Below are positions 1-9,528 of a stretch of 64,000 nt of DNA, in pieces (the first letter of the stretch is position 1; every line of letters begins with the position of its first letter). Position numbers and translations under genes: made by a program. Origin of the DNA: Algoriphagus sp. (GTDB lineage Bacteria > Bacteroidota > Bacteroidia > Cytophagales > Cyclobacteriaceae); assembly GCA_018336015.1 (NCBI GenBank), contig JAGXQZ010000104.1, positions 1-64,000 on the forward strand, given 5' to 3'. The notes under the pieces were generated by a model. It was not told the origin of the DNA, made no database searches, and saw only the letters and a list, made by a program, of their open reading frames with translations.

Positions 1-1195
1 TTCTGCCTGAAGGAGTCTGTACCCGATACTCCATTTCAAAATAAGGGAGTCTTTGGGCTACAAATTCGCCATAGGCTTTTTGGACTGCAGCTCGATCCTC
101 TTCCACAATTTGCCTGGTCCAAAATTCAGAGTCCTCCAAAAACTGTTCTTTCTTGAACCCAAAACGCTCAATCTTATCCGAAATAATCAACAGACGGCCC
201 GTATCCGCATCTAAGGAATAAAGGACATCCTCAACAGTTTCGAAAAGAGACTTAAACTTAGATTCACTTTCTTTGAGCAAGTTGAAATTAAGCTGGCCCT
301 GATGGATGTCATTGATGGTGCCAAAATATTCCGACCTAACATCTTTCAGAATTCGCTTTACATTGATTCTGATGTAATAAAGCGAACCGTCAGGCTTGAT
401 AAATGCTGTCCTGACGGAGCAGCTTTTTTCCCCGGTAGATTCCAGGGATTCGATTCTACTTTTTAGCTTTTGAGCACCTTCTGATTCCAGAAACTGGGCT
501 ATCGGAAGCCCAATGCACTCGTGAATGTCGCGGTCGGTCATTTTTGACCAAGCCCCATTCAGATAGGTTATTTCTAGCTTTTCATTGAGCTTGAATACGA
601 TATCCTGAATATTGGAAATGATCTGCTTATACTTTCGCTCATTTTTCAAGGCTCTTTTATAGCTCCGCTTCGCAAAAATCAAGTTGCCAAGAGTAGTAGC
701 AAAAGCATGTAATGCGCTCACTTGCTCAGGGGCAAACAACTCTTCCCGGGTACAATTATCAAAACCCATAAAACCCCAAAACTCATTGTTTACCAGGATG
801 GGAATGAATAGGTAAGCGACTATTTCCTGTTGGGTCATGACCTCTCTGAACACCTCATTGGGAGAGTCCATCACCAATTCATTTTTCACCTTATTCGCTC
901 TCAGGTCGACTTCAAGTTCTGGAAAAAGACTCCAAGGTGCTTCAAACAGGTTTTCATTGTCCATCTGCACGCTGATACCTTCCCTACACCATTCGTCCAG
1001 GTAGGTAAGACAAAATTCACGGTCAGCATTGTAGTAATTTCGGAATACATAGACCCTATCTACAGAAGAAGCCTCACCAAGTTTTGGTAATATTCGATTG
1101 ATTGCTTTTTTGAGGTTCTTTGACCCCTCCATCAGGGCATAAGACTCACCAATTGCTGATAAAATTTTTACACTTAAATGCGTTTTATCGCTCAT
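1..1195 (-). CDS. GAF/PAS sensor protein, probable sensor histidine kinase (C-terminus beyond window)
   Basis: An open frame with no stop runs from an ATG at 1195 to the left edge, about 398 residues, so only the N-terminal sensory part is visible. Residues about 20-165 look like a GAF domain (segments VDRVYVFRNYY and FWGFMGFDNC). Residues about 175-290 and 300-398 look like two PAS domains (IQDIVFKLNEKLEITYLN and VEDVLYSLDADTGRLL). No signal peptide or membrane segment is seen, so it should sense a cytoplasmic signal. A histidine-kinase module is expected to follow outside the window, but this is inference. The gene is divergent from the LytTR regulator at 1324, which is its likely partner. 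Confidence 0.75.
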   Translation of the reverse strand, partial: MSDKTHLSVKILSAIGESYALMEGSKNLKKAINRILPKLGEASSVDRVYVFRNYYNADREFCLTYLDEWCREGISVQMDNENLFEAPWSLFPELEVDLRANKVKNELVMDSPNEVFREVMTQQEIVAYLFIPILVNNEFWGFMGFDNCTREELFAPEQVSALHAFATTLGNLIFAKRSYKRALKNERKYKQIISNIQDIVFKLNEKLEITYLNGAWSKMTDRDIHECIGLPIAQFLESEGAQKLKSRIESLESTGEKSCSVRTAFIKPDGSLYYIRINVKRILKDVRSEYFGTINDIHQGQLNFNLLKESESKFKSLFETVEDVLYSLDADTGRLLIISDKIERFGFKKEQFLEDSEFWTRQIVEEDRAAVQKAYGEFVAQRLPYFEMEYRVQTPSGR

Positions 1196-1323
1196 TTTTT
1201 ATGAATTGTAAAAAATGTAAATATATATGGCTGAAAAATGGTAAAATAACAGATTGTATATATTTTTATTCAGATCATTTCATTGATTAGTGATCATACT
1301 AATAAAAAGATCCAAATTTAGCC
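1196..1323. promoter_or_regulatory. Divergent intergenic region with a small palindrome
   Basis: This AT-rich 128-bp spacer must hold the promoters of both the sensor gene and the regulator gene. At 1287-1302 it carries an inverted repeat (TTAGT-GATCAT-ACTAA) about 20 bp before the regulator start. It could be an autoregulatory LytTR or other operator, but no direct-repeat pair typical of LytTR sites was recognised. Confidence 0.3.
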
Positions 1324-2046
1324 ATGAGCCTAAAAGTCTTGATAATTGAAGACGAAATTGATCTCGCAGAGAACATTTCGGAGTATCTGATACAGCATGG
1401 ATATGATGTGGTTGGGATCATCCCAACGGCGGAAGATGTGCCCGATTTTATAGCCAAAAATGATATCGACCTTTTCTTGGTAGACATCATGCTCAAGGGC
1501 AATGTCAAAGGGATCGATATCGCTGCCGTGATCAGAGAAAAATTCCCTAAATGCGGTATTCTATTCACTACTGCTTTGTCAGGAAAAAGTGTCTTGGATA
1601 AAATCTCCGACACCCTGTACGATGGATATCTCCTCAAACCTTTCAGCTTAAAATCCTTGGAATCAACACTTTATTTGATCTCCAAAAAACTGGAAAAGCC
1701 GGAAGAAACTGGAAAAGCCGGACAAAAAAGGAATCTTTTACCTATCCGTGACAAAGGAAAAATCATTCTCCTTGACGAAAATGACATTCAGTATGTCAAG
1801 GCAGAAGGTTTGTATCTGAGGATCTTTACAGACAATAAAGTATTCCTGATTCGTGAGCTCCTGAAGACTTTCCTTCCAAAACTTAATCCTGAAAAATTCT
1901 TGAGAATTCACAAATCCTATGTGGTCAACCTCAGTAGGGTAAAGGATCTCAATTCCAAAGAATGCAATATCAACAACCAAATCATTCCTATCCGAAGAGG
2001 TTTTTATAAGGACTTCCTTACTATCCTACAGAATAAAAAACAGTAA
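1324..2046 (+). CDS. LytTR-family response regulator
   Basis: A 240-residue cytoplasmic two-component regulator. The receiver domain covers residues 1-120, with the acidic pair E9/D10, the phospho-acceptor D54 (FLVDIMLKG), T82/T83 and K105 in LLKPF. The C-terminal part (about 140-238) is a LytTR DNA-binding domain, recognisable from IILLDENDIQYVKAEGLYLR and FLRIHKSYVVNLSRV. LytTR regulators of this build usually pair with a histidine kinase. The divergent GAF/PAS gene is the obvious candidate. A clear terminator follows at 2071-2098, so the gene is probably monocistronic. Target genes cannot be read from the sequence. Confidence 0.93.
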   Translation: MSLKVLIIEDEIDLAENISEYLIQHGYDVVGIIPTAEDVPDFIAKNDIDLFLVDIMLKGNVKGIDIAAVIREKFPKCGILFTTALSGKSVLDKISDTLYDGYLLKPFSLKSLESTLYLISKKLEKPEETGKAGQKRNLLPIRDKGKIILLDENDIQYVKAEGLYLRIFTDNKVFLIRELLKTFLPKLNPEKFLRIHKSYVVNLSRVKDLNSKECNINNQIIPIRRGFYKDFLTILQNKKQ

Positions 2047-2070
2047 CCTCTTCACGTGATGTAGAATAAA

Positions 2071-2099
2071 AAAAGCCTGCTTTAAAAGCAGGCTTTTTT
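2071..2099 (+). terminator. Rho-independent terminator after the LytTR regulator
   Basis: Perfect GC-containing stem AGCCTGCTTT / AAAGCAGGCT with a very short loop, preceded by an A-run and followed by six T. It is placed 25 bp after the regulator's stop codon. Confidence 0.9.
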
Positions 2100-2367
2100 G
2101 TTACAAACAAACAAATCGAAAACAAGTGGGTGACACAACTTTTCTATTACTCTTTTTACTCTACTATATAATTTCTTGTTGGCTTAACTAATTCTGATCA
2201 TAGTTAATCAAAATCAGAATAGTCATGAAGCGTAACAGAAATTTTGTATATGTAGCGCAGGAATATAGAAACAAAGTGCGTATCCGTGGGCTGTCACCTA
2301 TTACATCAAATGGAACCAAGCTCACCTGTTGAAAGTGGCTTCATGAGGTACTCTAATTCTACTCAGA
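2100..2367. other. Intergenic region, no supported gene
   Basis: About 270 bp between the regulator terminator and the end of tex. It holds an 8-bp inverted repeat (ATTCTGAT at 2191 / ATCAGAAT at 2213). A 35-codon open frame from ATG 2225 to TGA 2332 encodes a basic peptide beginning MKRNRNFVYV. Nothing supports translation of this frame; it might be a remnant, and I do not call it a gene. Confidence 0.4.
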
Positions 2368-4614
2368 TTACCGTTTTCCGAATTGAGCTTTGAGCATGGC
2401 AAGTTTGTCGGACATGGAACCTTCCTCCTGCTTTGATTCTGTTCTTGGCTGAGGCTTTTCTGACTTTTTCCCCCGTTCAGCAAAAGGATCAGCTTTCATA
2501 CTTAACCCGATTCTTTTTCTGGCCACATCCACTTCCATCACCGTCACCTGTACCTTTTGCGCTACACTTACTACTTCATTGGGATCCTTGACAAATCGAT
2601 CCGCGAGATGGCTGAGGTGAACCAATCCGTCCTGATGTACTCCGATATCCACAAATGCTCCGAAGGCAGTAATGTTAGTCACGATACCCGGTAGCTTCAT
2701 CCCGACTCTTAGGTCCGCCATGGAGTTGACGCCCTCCTGAAACTGAAACACTTCAAAGCTCTCTCTCGGATCTCTGCCCGGCTTAGCCAATTCCTCCACG
2801 ATGTCTTGAAGTGTGGGCAAACCCACGGTCTCAGAAATGTAGTTTTTCAACACGATCCGGTTCCGAAGCTCCTCCGAAGTCATCAATTCCTGCACGGAAG
2901 CCTTCAGATCTTGCGCCATTTTCTCCACCAATTCATAGCGCTCAGGGTGAACAGCCGATCGGTCTAGGGGATGCTTTGCATTGCGGATTCTCAGGAAACC
3001 CGCGGCTTGTTCAAAGGCTTTCTCTCCTAATCTTGGCACTTTTTTCAGCTGAGCCCGACTGGAAAAAGGACCATTTTCCTTTCGGAAATCGACAATGTTT
3101 TGGGCCAGCACGGGCCCCAATCCGGAGACATAAGTCAAAAGTTCTTTGGAAGCCGTATTGACTTCTACCCCTACGCCGTTTACTGCGGACATGACGGTGT
3201 CATCGAGCGAGTTTTTGAGCGCATTTTGATCCACGTCGTGCTGATACTGACCCACTCCGATGGATTTGGGGTCGATTTTGACAAGCTCTGCCAAAGGATC
3301 CATCAATCTACGACCAATAGAAACAGCACCCCGCACCGTCAAATCCAGATCAGGAAATTCATTTCTCGCCACTTCAGAAGCCGAATAAATGGAAGCCCCG
3401 GCTTCATTGACCATGGTGACGATCACTGATTTGGAAAGTCCGAGAGACTTTACAAATGACTCGGTCTCTCTACCTGCGGTACCGTTACCTATGGCAATCG
3501 CCTGCACGCTGAACTTCTCCACCAAACTTCGCACCGTCATACCTGCAGCGGCCGTCTGACGCTGCGGTTCGTGAGGGAAAATCGCCTCATAATGCAGCAA
3601 CTGCCCTTGTGGACCGAGACATACCAATTTACAGCCGGTACGGAACCCCGGGTCAATGGCCATCACCGACTTCTCACCCAAAGGTGCACCAAGCAGCAAC
3701 TGCCGGAGATTCTCCGCGAATACCTTGATGGCTTCTTCGTCTGCCTTTTTCTTGGTCAGCAGGCGGACTTCCGTCTCCATACTGGGTTTTAGCAGTCGCT
3801 TGTAACAATCCTTTATAGCTAACCTCACCTGATCCACAGCAGAATTCGCCGCATGTTCGAGAATCTCTCGCTCGATCAAAGCCACTGCCGAACCTTCCTC
3901 AGGACAGGAATCCAGCATTAGGAAAAGCTCCTTTTCCCCTCGTCGCATTGCCAATACCCGATGGGATGGCGCAGTCTTGATTGGCTCAGACCAATCGAAA
4001 TAATCTTTGTATTTGATCGCTTCGGCTTCTTTGCCGGGAATGACACGGGAAGTAAAGACGCCTTCTTCAAGAAAAAGCTTGCGCATCTTCTCTCGAACCT
4101 GTGCATTTTCATTTACCCACTCCGCAATGATAACACGGGCACCTTGTAGGGCTTCCTCTACCGTTTTGACCTCTTTTTCTTCACTCAGGTACTTTTCAGC
4201 CTCAGCTTCCAGATCAAAAGAAGTCTGCGCAAAGATTCGCTCCGCCAAAGGCTCCAAGCCTTTCTCCCGAGCAATGGTAGCCTTAGTTCGTCGTTTGGGC
4301 TTGTAGGGAAGGTAAATATCCTCTAGCTTCGCCATGGTCTCCGCTGCATCAATGGCCTTTTTGAGTTCGGGAGTCAGTTTACCCTGCTCTTCGATGGACT
4401 TGAGGATCGCTTCCCTGCGCTTGTCCAATTCGCGAAGCTGCTCGATTCGGTCACGTATGGTGGCCACTTGTACCTCATCTAGGGTACCGGTTGCCTCTTT
4501 TCGATACCGGGAAATGAATGGGACAGTAGCACCTCCATCCAAGAGTTCGATAGTCGCCTGGACCTGATGGGGTTTGACCCCGAGTTCGGATGCAATTTTA
4601 CTTTCGTAAGTCAT
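2368..4614 (-). CDS. tex: Tex-family S1 RNA-binding transcription accessory protein
   Basis: The Tex/YhgF family protein is a cytoplasmic nucleic-acid-binding factor linked to transcription. I chose the ATG at 4614 (748 residues) because family N-termini begin close to the helix SKIASELGVKPHQVQATIELL and the longer frame to 4674 adds 20 unlike residues. Visible parts: the N-terminal Tex helices with GGATVPFISRYRKEATG, the YqgF-like core (VMAIDPGFRTGCKLVCL), helix-hairpin-helix segments (LLTYVSGLGPVLAQNIVDFR and PRLGEKAFEQAAGFLRI) and a C-terminal S1 domain (GIVTNITAFGAFVDIGVHQDG). Length and domain order are complete for the family. It stands alone on the minus strand. Confidence 0.95.
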   Translation of the reverse strand: MTYESKIASELGVKPHQVQATIELLDGGATVPFISRYRKEATGTLDEVQVATIRDRIEQLRELDKRREAILKSIEEQGKLTPELKKAIDAAETMAKLEDIYLPYKPKRRTKATIAREKGLEPLAERIFAQTSFDLEAEAEKYLSEEKEVKTVEEALQGARVIIAEWVNENAQVREKMRKLFLEEGVFTSRVIPGKEAEAIKYKDYFDWSEPIKTAPSHRVLAMRRGEKELFLMLDSCPEEGSAVALIEREILEHAANSAVDQVRLAIKDCYKRLLKPSMETEVRLLTKKKADEEAIKVFAENLRQLLLGAPLGEKSVMAIDPGFRTGCKLVCLGPQGQLLHYEAIFPHEPQRQTAAAGMTVRSLVEKFSVQAIAIGNGTAGRETESFVKSLGLSKSVIVTMVNEAGASIYSASEVARNEFPDLDLTVRGAVSIGRRLMDPLAELVKIDPKSIGVGQYQHDVDQNALKNSLDDTVMSAVNGVGVEVNTASKELLTYVSGLGPVLAQNIVDFRKENGPFSSRAQLKKVPRLGEKAFEQAAGFLRIRNAKHPLDRSAVHPERYELVEKMAQDLKASVQELMTSEELRNRIVLKNYISETVGLPTLQDIVEELAKPGRDPRESFEVFQFQEGVNSMADLRVGMKLPGIVTNITAFGAFVDIGVHQDGLVHLSHLADRFVKDPNEVVSVAQKVQVTVMEVDVARKRIGLSMKADPFAERGKKSEKPQPRTESKQEEGSMSDKLAMLKAQFGKR

Positions 4615-4965
4615 AGTCAAAGAGAAATCTAAAGCAAAAACTAGCCTGCAAGATAAGCCGGCTTTTGATCCCAAAAACCTGAAATGTGCGGTTGGTCACT
4701 AAGGGACTGATTTAAAGATTGTAAAATTGAAGATTCAAAAATTGATTGGATTTCGGATATGGGATTTCGGATTTCGCGAGTTTCAAAATTAAACTTAGGT
4801 AATCTTAAAAGGTCCACTCAATGCCGTAAAACATTTGCAGTTAAAAATCGAAGCATCGTTAAAATCGAAATAAGCTGGAGGTATCTGAATGATAAATAAA
4901 GATCCTCAACGTGTCGTAAATCTAAAACTTGTGCTGAGCGTAGTCGAAGCATCATAATTCGTCTC
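4615..4965. other. Gene-free region with one REP-like hairpin
   Basis: This 351-bp divergent spacer between tex and the thioredoxin gene is AT-rich and carries TTTCGGAT-type short direct repeats near 4750-4775. A REP-like element lies at 4933-4950 (GCTGAGCGTAGTCGAAGC), only 15 bp before the thioredoxin ATG. No promoter is obvious. The REP-like core resembles elements scattered through Bacteroidota genomes. Confidence 0.5.
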
Positions 4966-5538
4966 ATGGATTGGAAAAAGGAAGTTAAGTCTTGGGGTCT
5001 AATACTCGCATTTTTCGCATTTCTCTATTTCACGGGATTACTTCCGGTGATTCAGGGAGGGATTCAATCGGTCTTGCTTTCCACAGGACTGATTAAACCC
5101 AAACTGGAAATCCCCGATCTGACGGATCAAAATTTTGACTACCGCGGTCAGTTCAAAGACTTTGAAGGGAATGTGGTGGACCTTCAGGATTACCGAGGAA
5201 AAACCGTGTTCATCAACCTATGGGCCTCTTGGTGCGGACCCTGCCGAGCTGAGATGCCACACATCTCAGAACTCTACAAATCCGTCAAAGACACTCCAAA
5301 CCTGGAATTCCTCTTGATCGGACTGGACAAGGATATTCGAAAAAGTCAGGGCTTTATGGAAGGAAAAACCTGGAGTTTTCCGGTGGTTCACGCCAGCTAT
5401 GGACTCAACCAAAGCCTTCAAAGCGAATCTATTCCCACTACTTTGGTGGTCAATAAAGAAGGCAAAATTGTATTCTACCAGCAGGGCATGAGCAACTTCA
5501 ACACGGACGAGTTTCGAAAATTCTTGGTAAGTCAATAA
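4966..5538 (+). CDS. Membrane-anchored thioredoxin-fold protein (TlpA/ResA-like)
   Basis: A 190-residue protein with one N-terminal membrane segment (about residues 10-40), and then a redoxin domain that should face the periplasm. The active site WASWCGPC has its cysteines at residues 90 and 93. The segment SIPTTLVVNKEGKIVF carries the usual cis-proline after SIP. TlpA/ResA-like proteins reduce disulfides of periplasmic targets such as cytochrome-c apoproteins, but no such target gene is beside it, so the substrate is unknown. It is transcribed alone, divergent from tex. Confidence 0.88.
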   Translation: MDWKKEVKSWGLILAFFAFLYFTGLLPVIQGGIQSVLLSTGLIKPKLEIPDLTDQNFDYRGQFKDFEGNVVDLQDYRGKTVFINLWASWCGPCRAEMPHISELYKSVKDTPNLEFLLIGLDKDIRKSQGFMEGKTWSFPVVHASYGLNQSLQSESIPTTLVVNKEGKIVFYQQGMSNFNTDEFRKFLVSQ

Positions 5539-5773
5539 ATGAAATGGATTTTTCAACATTAAGAAGTTAAGAGAATTAAGGATACTTACCTAAGATTCCC
5601 CTGATCAAAACCAGAGAAAAAAAATGGTTGAATTGACTTCTTAATTTTCTCAATTCCTCAATGGTAAAACCCAAAACTGGATTTGATTAAAAGCTTTTTC
5701 AGGTGATTTATCCACTTTTTGATTGTCGGGATTGAGAAAAAAGAGTAATCTGTACCCTCAACCCAAGTAACCC

Positions 5774-8107
5774 ATGAAAAATCTTGCCCTGACATGCTGC
5801 TGGGTGATTGCCTGTATTTTTTCGACCCAAGCTCAAAAATCTGTGCTCTGGTACACTTCTCCAGCTGAGAAATGGGAAGAAGCATTACCGATCGGAAATG
5901 GGCGTCTGGGGGCAATGATTTTTGGCAAAACTACGAATGACCGCATCCAGCTCAATGAAGATTCACTTTGGCCGGGAGGCCCTGACGATTGGGAACTGGC
6001 TGAAGGCAGACCGGAAGACCTCGCCCAAATCAGAAAGTACCTGATCGATGGAGACCACCACAAGGCGGATTCCCTGATGGTTCTGAAATTTTCCAGAAAA
6101 GGCCTCACCCGCTCGCATCAGACGCTGGGTGACTTGTGGCTGGATTTTGACTGGAAGGAAATCACCGATTACCGAAGATCGCTGGATTTGGAAAAAGCCC
6201 TGACAGAAGTTTCCTTTCTCAGTGAAGGGCATCAAGTCAGGAAACAAGTATTTGCCTCCGCACCAGATCAGGCGATTTTAATCCAACTCAGCACCGATCA
6301 TCCTAACGGATTCAACGGTAAAATCCGTCTCAATCGCCCTGCCGACCAGAATATCCCTACTGCAGTGACCCAAGTGCTCCATCCTCAACTTCTAGAAATG
6401 AGTGGAATGGTCACCCAGCGAGGTGGACAAATTGATTCCAAGCCCTATCCTATCACAGAAGGAGTGAAATTTCGCACCCTACTCTTGGCCCAAAGTCCTG
6501 ACGGAAAAATTACACCCTCTGAAAATGGACTGGAAATAACCGGTGCAAAAATCCTCTATCTAAAATTGGTTACCGCGACCTCCTTTTATCACGAGGATTT
6601 CGAAAAAGTAGCAGAAGAACAGCTGGAGAAAATTTCTTTCAAAAGTTGGGGAGAGCTTCTCTCGGCTCACGAGCGGGAGTACCAAACTTGGTTTAACCGA
6701 ATGAGTCTGACCTTAGGAACAGAGACTGAGGATCTCCTCCCAACTGATCAGCGAATCGCAAAGGTAAAAAATGGCCAAGTTGACCTGCATCTGGAGAAGT
6801 TGCTTTTCGACTTTGGAAGGTACTTACTCATCTCTTCCTCCCGCCCAGGCACCAATCCTGCCAATCTCCAAGGCCTTTGGAATCAGCACATCGCCGCACC
6901 CTGGAATGCCGATTACCACCTGAACATCAACTTGCAAATGAATTATTGGCCTGCGGAAGTCACAGGACTCAGCGAACTTCACTTGCCACTTTTTGACTTT
7001 GTCGATAGACTGATCGAGAATGGAAAAAAAGCCGCTACAACCAATTTCGGCATGCGAGGAGCCATGCTGCCTCACACCACTGACATTTGGAAAATCCCGT
7101 TTCTTCAAGCTGCCACAGCCTATTGGGGGAGTTGGGTCGGAGCGGGTGCCTGGCTTGGGAGACACTATTGGGAGCACTATTTATACACGGGGGATGAAAA
7201 ATTCCTCAGGGAAAGGGCTTTTCCAGCCTTTGAGCAGATCGCACAGTTTTATTCCGACTGGTTGATGACCGATCAGAGAGACAGAAAGCTCGTATCCGCA
7301 CCCTCGACCTCCCCCGAAAATCAATTCATCAACGAAAAAGGAATTAAAGCCGCATCGACCCTTGGTGCCGCCATGGACCAGCAATTGATCGAGGATATTT
7401 TTACCATTTATCGTCAATCTGCCGAAATTCTCAAGGTCAAAACAGCCTTGGTCTCTACCATCGAGACCCAGCTCGAAGGTCTTCGCCCAGGAGTCCAGCT
7501 TGGACCGGATGGAAGGATTTTGGAGTGGGACAGACCTTACGAGGAGCCTGAGAAAGGTCACCGCCACATGTCTCATTTGTATGCATTTCATCCGGGAAAT
7601 GCCATCACCCTTAGTCAAACACCTGACTTTTTTGAAGCAGTAAAAAAGACCCTTCACTACCGCCTCGATCATGGAGGCGCTGGCACAGGCTGGTCACGAG
7701 CTTGGCTGATCAATTTCTCAGCAAGACTGATGGATGGACAAATGACCCATGATCACATCCAAAAACTCATTGCTCAATCCCTTTACCCCAACCTATTCGA
7801 TGCCCATCCTCCCTTTCAGATCGACGGGAATTTTGGCTACACGGCAGGGGTAGCGGAGATGCTCCTTCAATCCCACGAAGAAGGAATCATCCGCATTTTA
7901 CCGGCTTTGCCCAAAGCTTGGACTTCGGGAAAAGTAGCCGGATTGAAGTCCAGAGGCGGATTCACCTTGGATTTTACCTGGGAAAATGGGCAGATCAAAA
8001 CAATGAAAATCCTCTCCAACCTCGGTAAAAAAGCAGTCATCCTCGCAGATGGTTCGGAGATCGAGCTTTTCCTTAAAAAAGGAGAAAGCATGGAAATGGA
8101 GTTTTGA
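5774..8107 (+). CDS. Glycoside hydrolase family 95, alpha-L-fucosidase-type, secreted
   Basis: A 777-residue protein with a signal peptide (residues 1-20, ending FSTQAQ). The start of the mature protein has the GH95 signature region EALPIGNGRLGAMIFG and LNEDSLWPGGP. The (alpha/alpha)6 catalytic core includes GTNPANLQGLWNQ, DYHLNINLQMNYWPAE and DGNFGYTAGVAEMLLQS. GH95 enzymes mainly remove alpha-1,2-linked L-fucose (some act on L-galactose) from glycans by inversion. The length is normal for the family. No SusC/SusD pair or other glycan gene is adjacent, so it is not part of a visible polysaccharide utilisation locus. The next gene lies 56 bp downstream on the same strand. Confidence 0.93.
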   Translation: MKNLALTCCWVIACIFSTQAQKSVLWYTSPAEKWEEALPIGNGRLGAMIFGKTTNDRIQLNEDSLWPGGPDDWELAEGRPEDLAQIRKYLIDGDHHKADSLMVLKFSRKGLTRSHQTLGDLWLDFDWKEITDYRRSLDLEKALTEVSFLSEGHQVRKQVFASAPDQAILIQLSTDHPNGFNGKIRLNRPADQNIPTAVTQVLHPQLLEMSGMVTQRGGQIDSKPYPITEGVKFRTLLLAQSPDGKITPSENGLEITGAKILYLKLVTATSFYHEDFEKVAEEQLEKISFKSWGELLSAHEREYQTWFNRMSLTLGTETEDLLPTDQRIAKVKNGQVDLHLEKLLFDFGRYLLISSSRPGTNPANLQGLWNQHIAAPWNADYHLNINLQMNYWPAEVTGLSELHLPLFDFVDRLIENGKKAATTNFGMRGAMLPHTTDIWKIPFLQAATAYWGSWVGAGAWLGRHYWEHYLYTGDEKFLRERAFPAFEQIAQFYSDWLMTDQRDRKLVSAPSTSPENQFINEKGIKAASTLGAAMDQQLIEDIFTIYRQSAEILKVKTALVSTIETQLEGLRPGVQLGPDGRILEWDRPYEEPEKGHRHMSHLYAFHPGNAITLSQTPDFFEAVKKTLHYRLDHGGAGTGWSRAWLINFSARLMDGQMTHDHIQKLIAQSLYPNLFDAHPPFQIDGNFGYTAGVAEMLLQSHEEGIIRILPALPKAWTSGKVAGLKSRGGFTLDFTWENGQIKTMKILSNLGKKAVILADGSEIELFLKKGESMEMEF

Positions 8108-8163
8108 ACAGCATTTATCAAATGCCAATCCTACCAAGTTGAAAAAATAATTACCTTCCATTC

Positions 8164-9528
8164 ATGAGTGAGCATTCGGTATCTGTAGCCATCATTGGCG
8201 GAGGCTTTTCGGGAATTGCAGCAGCAAAAAAACTTCATGAAGCAGGTACTTCCTTCCTCGTTTTGGAGGCAAGAGAGCGACTGGGGGGCAGGGTTTTCAC
8301 CAAGCAATTTGACCAAGGCTATTACCTGGACTTTGGTGGGCAATGGATAGGTCCCACTCAGGATCGGATGTACGAGTTATGTCACGAACTCGACGTGAAT
8401 TACTTCGAAACCTACAACCAAGGCAAAAACATCCTTGACCTTGGCGAAAAGCTCAAAACTTACCGAGGTACCATCCCAAAGCTCGACCTTTTCTCCCTAC
8501 TCAATCTCGATTGGCTGATCCGTAAACTGGAAAAACTAGCCCGACAGATCGATCCCAAAGCCCCATGGAATCACCCCAAAGCCAAGGAATGGGACAGCCA
8601 GCATCTGGATGAATTCCTACGCAAACACTCCAAAACATCGGCTTGCTACAAGGTGATCCGAGTAGGTTGCGAAACCATTTTCGCCTGCGATCCTGATCAG
8701 GTTTCCTTGCTTCATGGCTTGTTTTACATCCGCTCAGGCACATCGCTAGACTGCCTCATCAATGTCAAAGGGGGTGCCCAAGAGCATCGAATCAAAGGGG
8801 GAATGCAGACACTCGTCGAGGCCATGGCTAAGCCTTTTCTAAACCAAATCCGATTGGAATCCCCTGTAACCACAATTTCATATACCCATTCAGGAGTCAC
8901 TATCCTTGGGAAAGGGTTTTCTGTTTATGCTGACAAAGTCATATTGGCTGTACCTCCACCCTTATTGGCTCAAATCTCCTTTTCCCCGGCATTACCTTCC
9001 CAAAAATTGCAGTTGCTTCACAATTACCCCATGGGCAGGGTGGCAAAGTGCTTCATGATCTACGAAATGCCCTTTTGGAGGGAGTTGGGATTTTCAGGCC
9101 AATCGGTATCCGATGACAAAACACCTTTTCAAACGCTGTACGACTGCTCCCCTGCAGATGCCAGCAAAGGAATTTTAATGGGTTTTGTGGTAGGAAGTCG
9201 AGCGGAGCAGTTTTTCTCCCTCGAAAAAAACGACAGAAAAGTGAAAATGGAAGCAATACTCACCAGGTATTTTGGAGAAAAAGCCAAGGAAGCCATCGAG
9301 TACCAGGAGTTTTCTATGATCGACGAAGCTTGGTCCAAGGGATGCTATGCGGCCTTGATGCAGCCGCACGCTTGGACGGATTTTCAAGACGCTTATCGAA
9401 GTCCTTTGCCTCCACTTTACTTCGCAGGAACAGAAGCAGCCACCAAATGGCATGGCTACATCGAAGGGGCGGTTTTAGCCGGAGAATCGGCGGCCATGGA
9501 GATTTTAGCAGCTATACACCATGATTAA
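8164..9528 (+). CDS. FAD-dependent amine oxidase (flavin monoamine oxidase family)
   Basis: A 454-residue flavoenzyme. The N-terminus holds the dinucleotide-binding fold IIGGGFSGIAAAKKL, an acidic end of strand 2 (LEARERLGGR) and the GG-W-G motif region DFGGQWIGPTQDRMY. The C-terminal FAD motif is YFAGTEAATKWHGYIEGAV, ending in an A-G-ES-A helix, as in monoamine oxidases. The family oxidises primary or secondary amines to aldehyde or imine with H2O2 release; the substrate here is not deducible. No signal peptide is seen, so it should be cytoplasmic. Its stop overlaps the start of the next gene by 8 bp (ATGATTAA), so it is the first gene of a three-gene operon. Confidence 0.9.
   Translation: MSEHSVSVAIIGGGFSGIAAAKKLHEAGTSFLVLEARERLGGRVFTKQFDQGYYLDFGGQWIGPTQDRMYELCHELDVNYFETYNQGKNILDLGEKLKTYRGTIPKLDLFSLLNLDWLIRKLEKLARQIDPKAPWNHPKAKEWDSQHLDEFLRKHSKTSACYKVIRVGCETIFACDPDQVSLLHGLFYIRSGTSLDCLINVKGGAQEHRIKGGMQTLVEAMAKPFLNQIRLESPVTTISYTHSGVTILGKGFSVYADKVILAVPPPLLAQISFSPALPSQKLQLLHNYPMGRVAKCFMIYEMPFWRELGFSGQSVSDDKTPFQTLYDCSPADASKGILMGFVVGSRAEQFFSLEKNDRKVKMEAILTRYFGEKAKEAIEYQEFSMIDEAWSKGCYAALMQPHAWTDFQDAYRSPLPPLYFAGTEAATKWHGYIEGAVLAGESAAMEILAAIHHD

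Noticed and set aside
2225..2332. 35-codon peptide MKRNRNFVYV...
   Set aside because: No ribosome-binding site, homologue or neighbour that supports it; kept only as a note in the intergenic entry.
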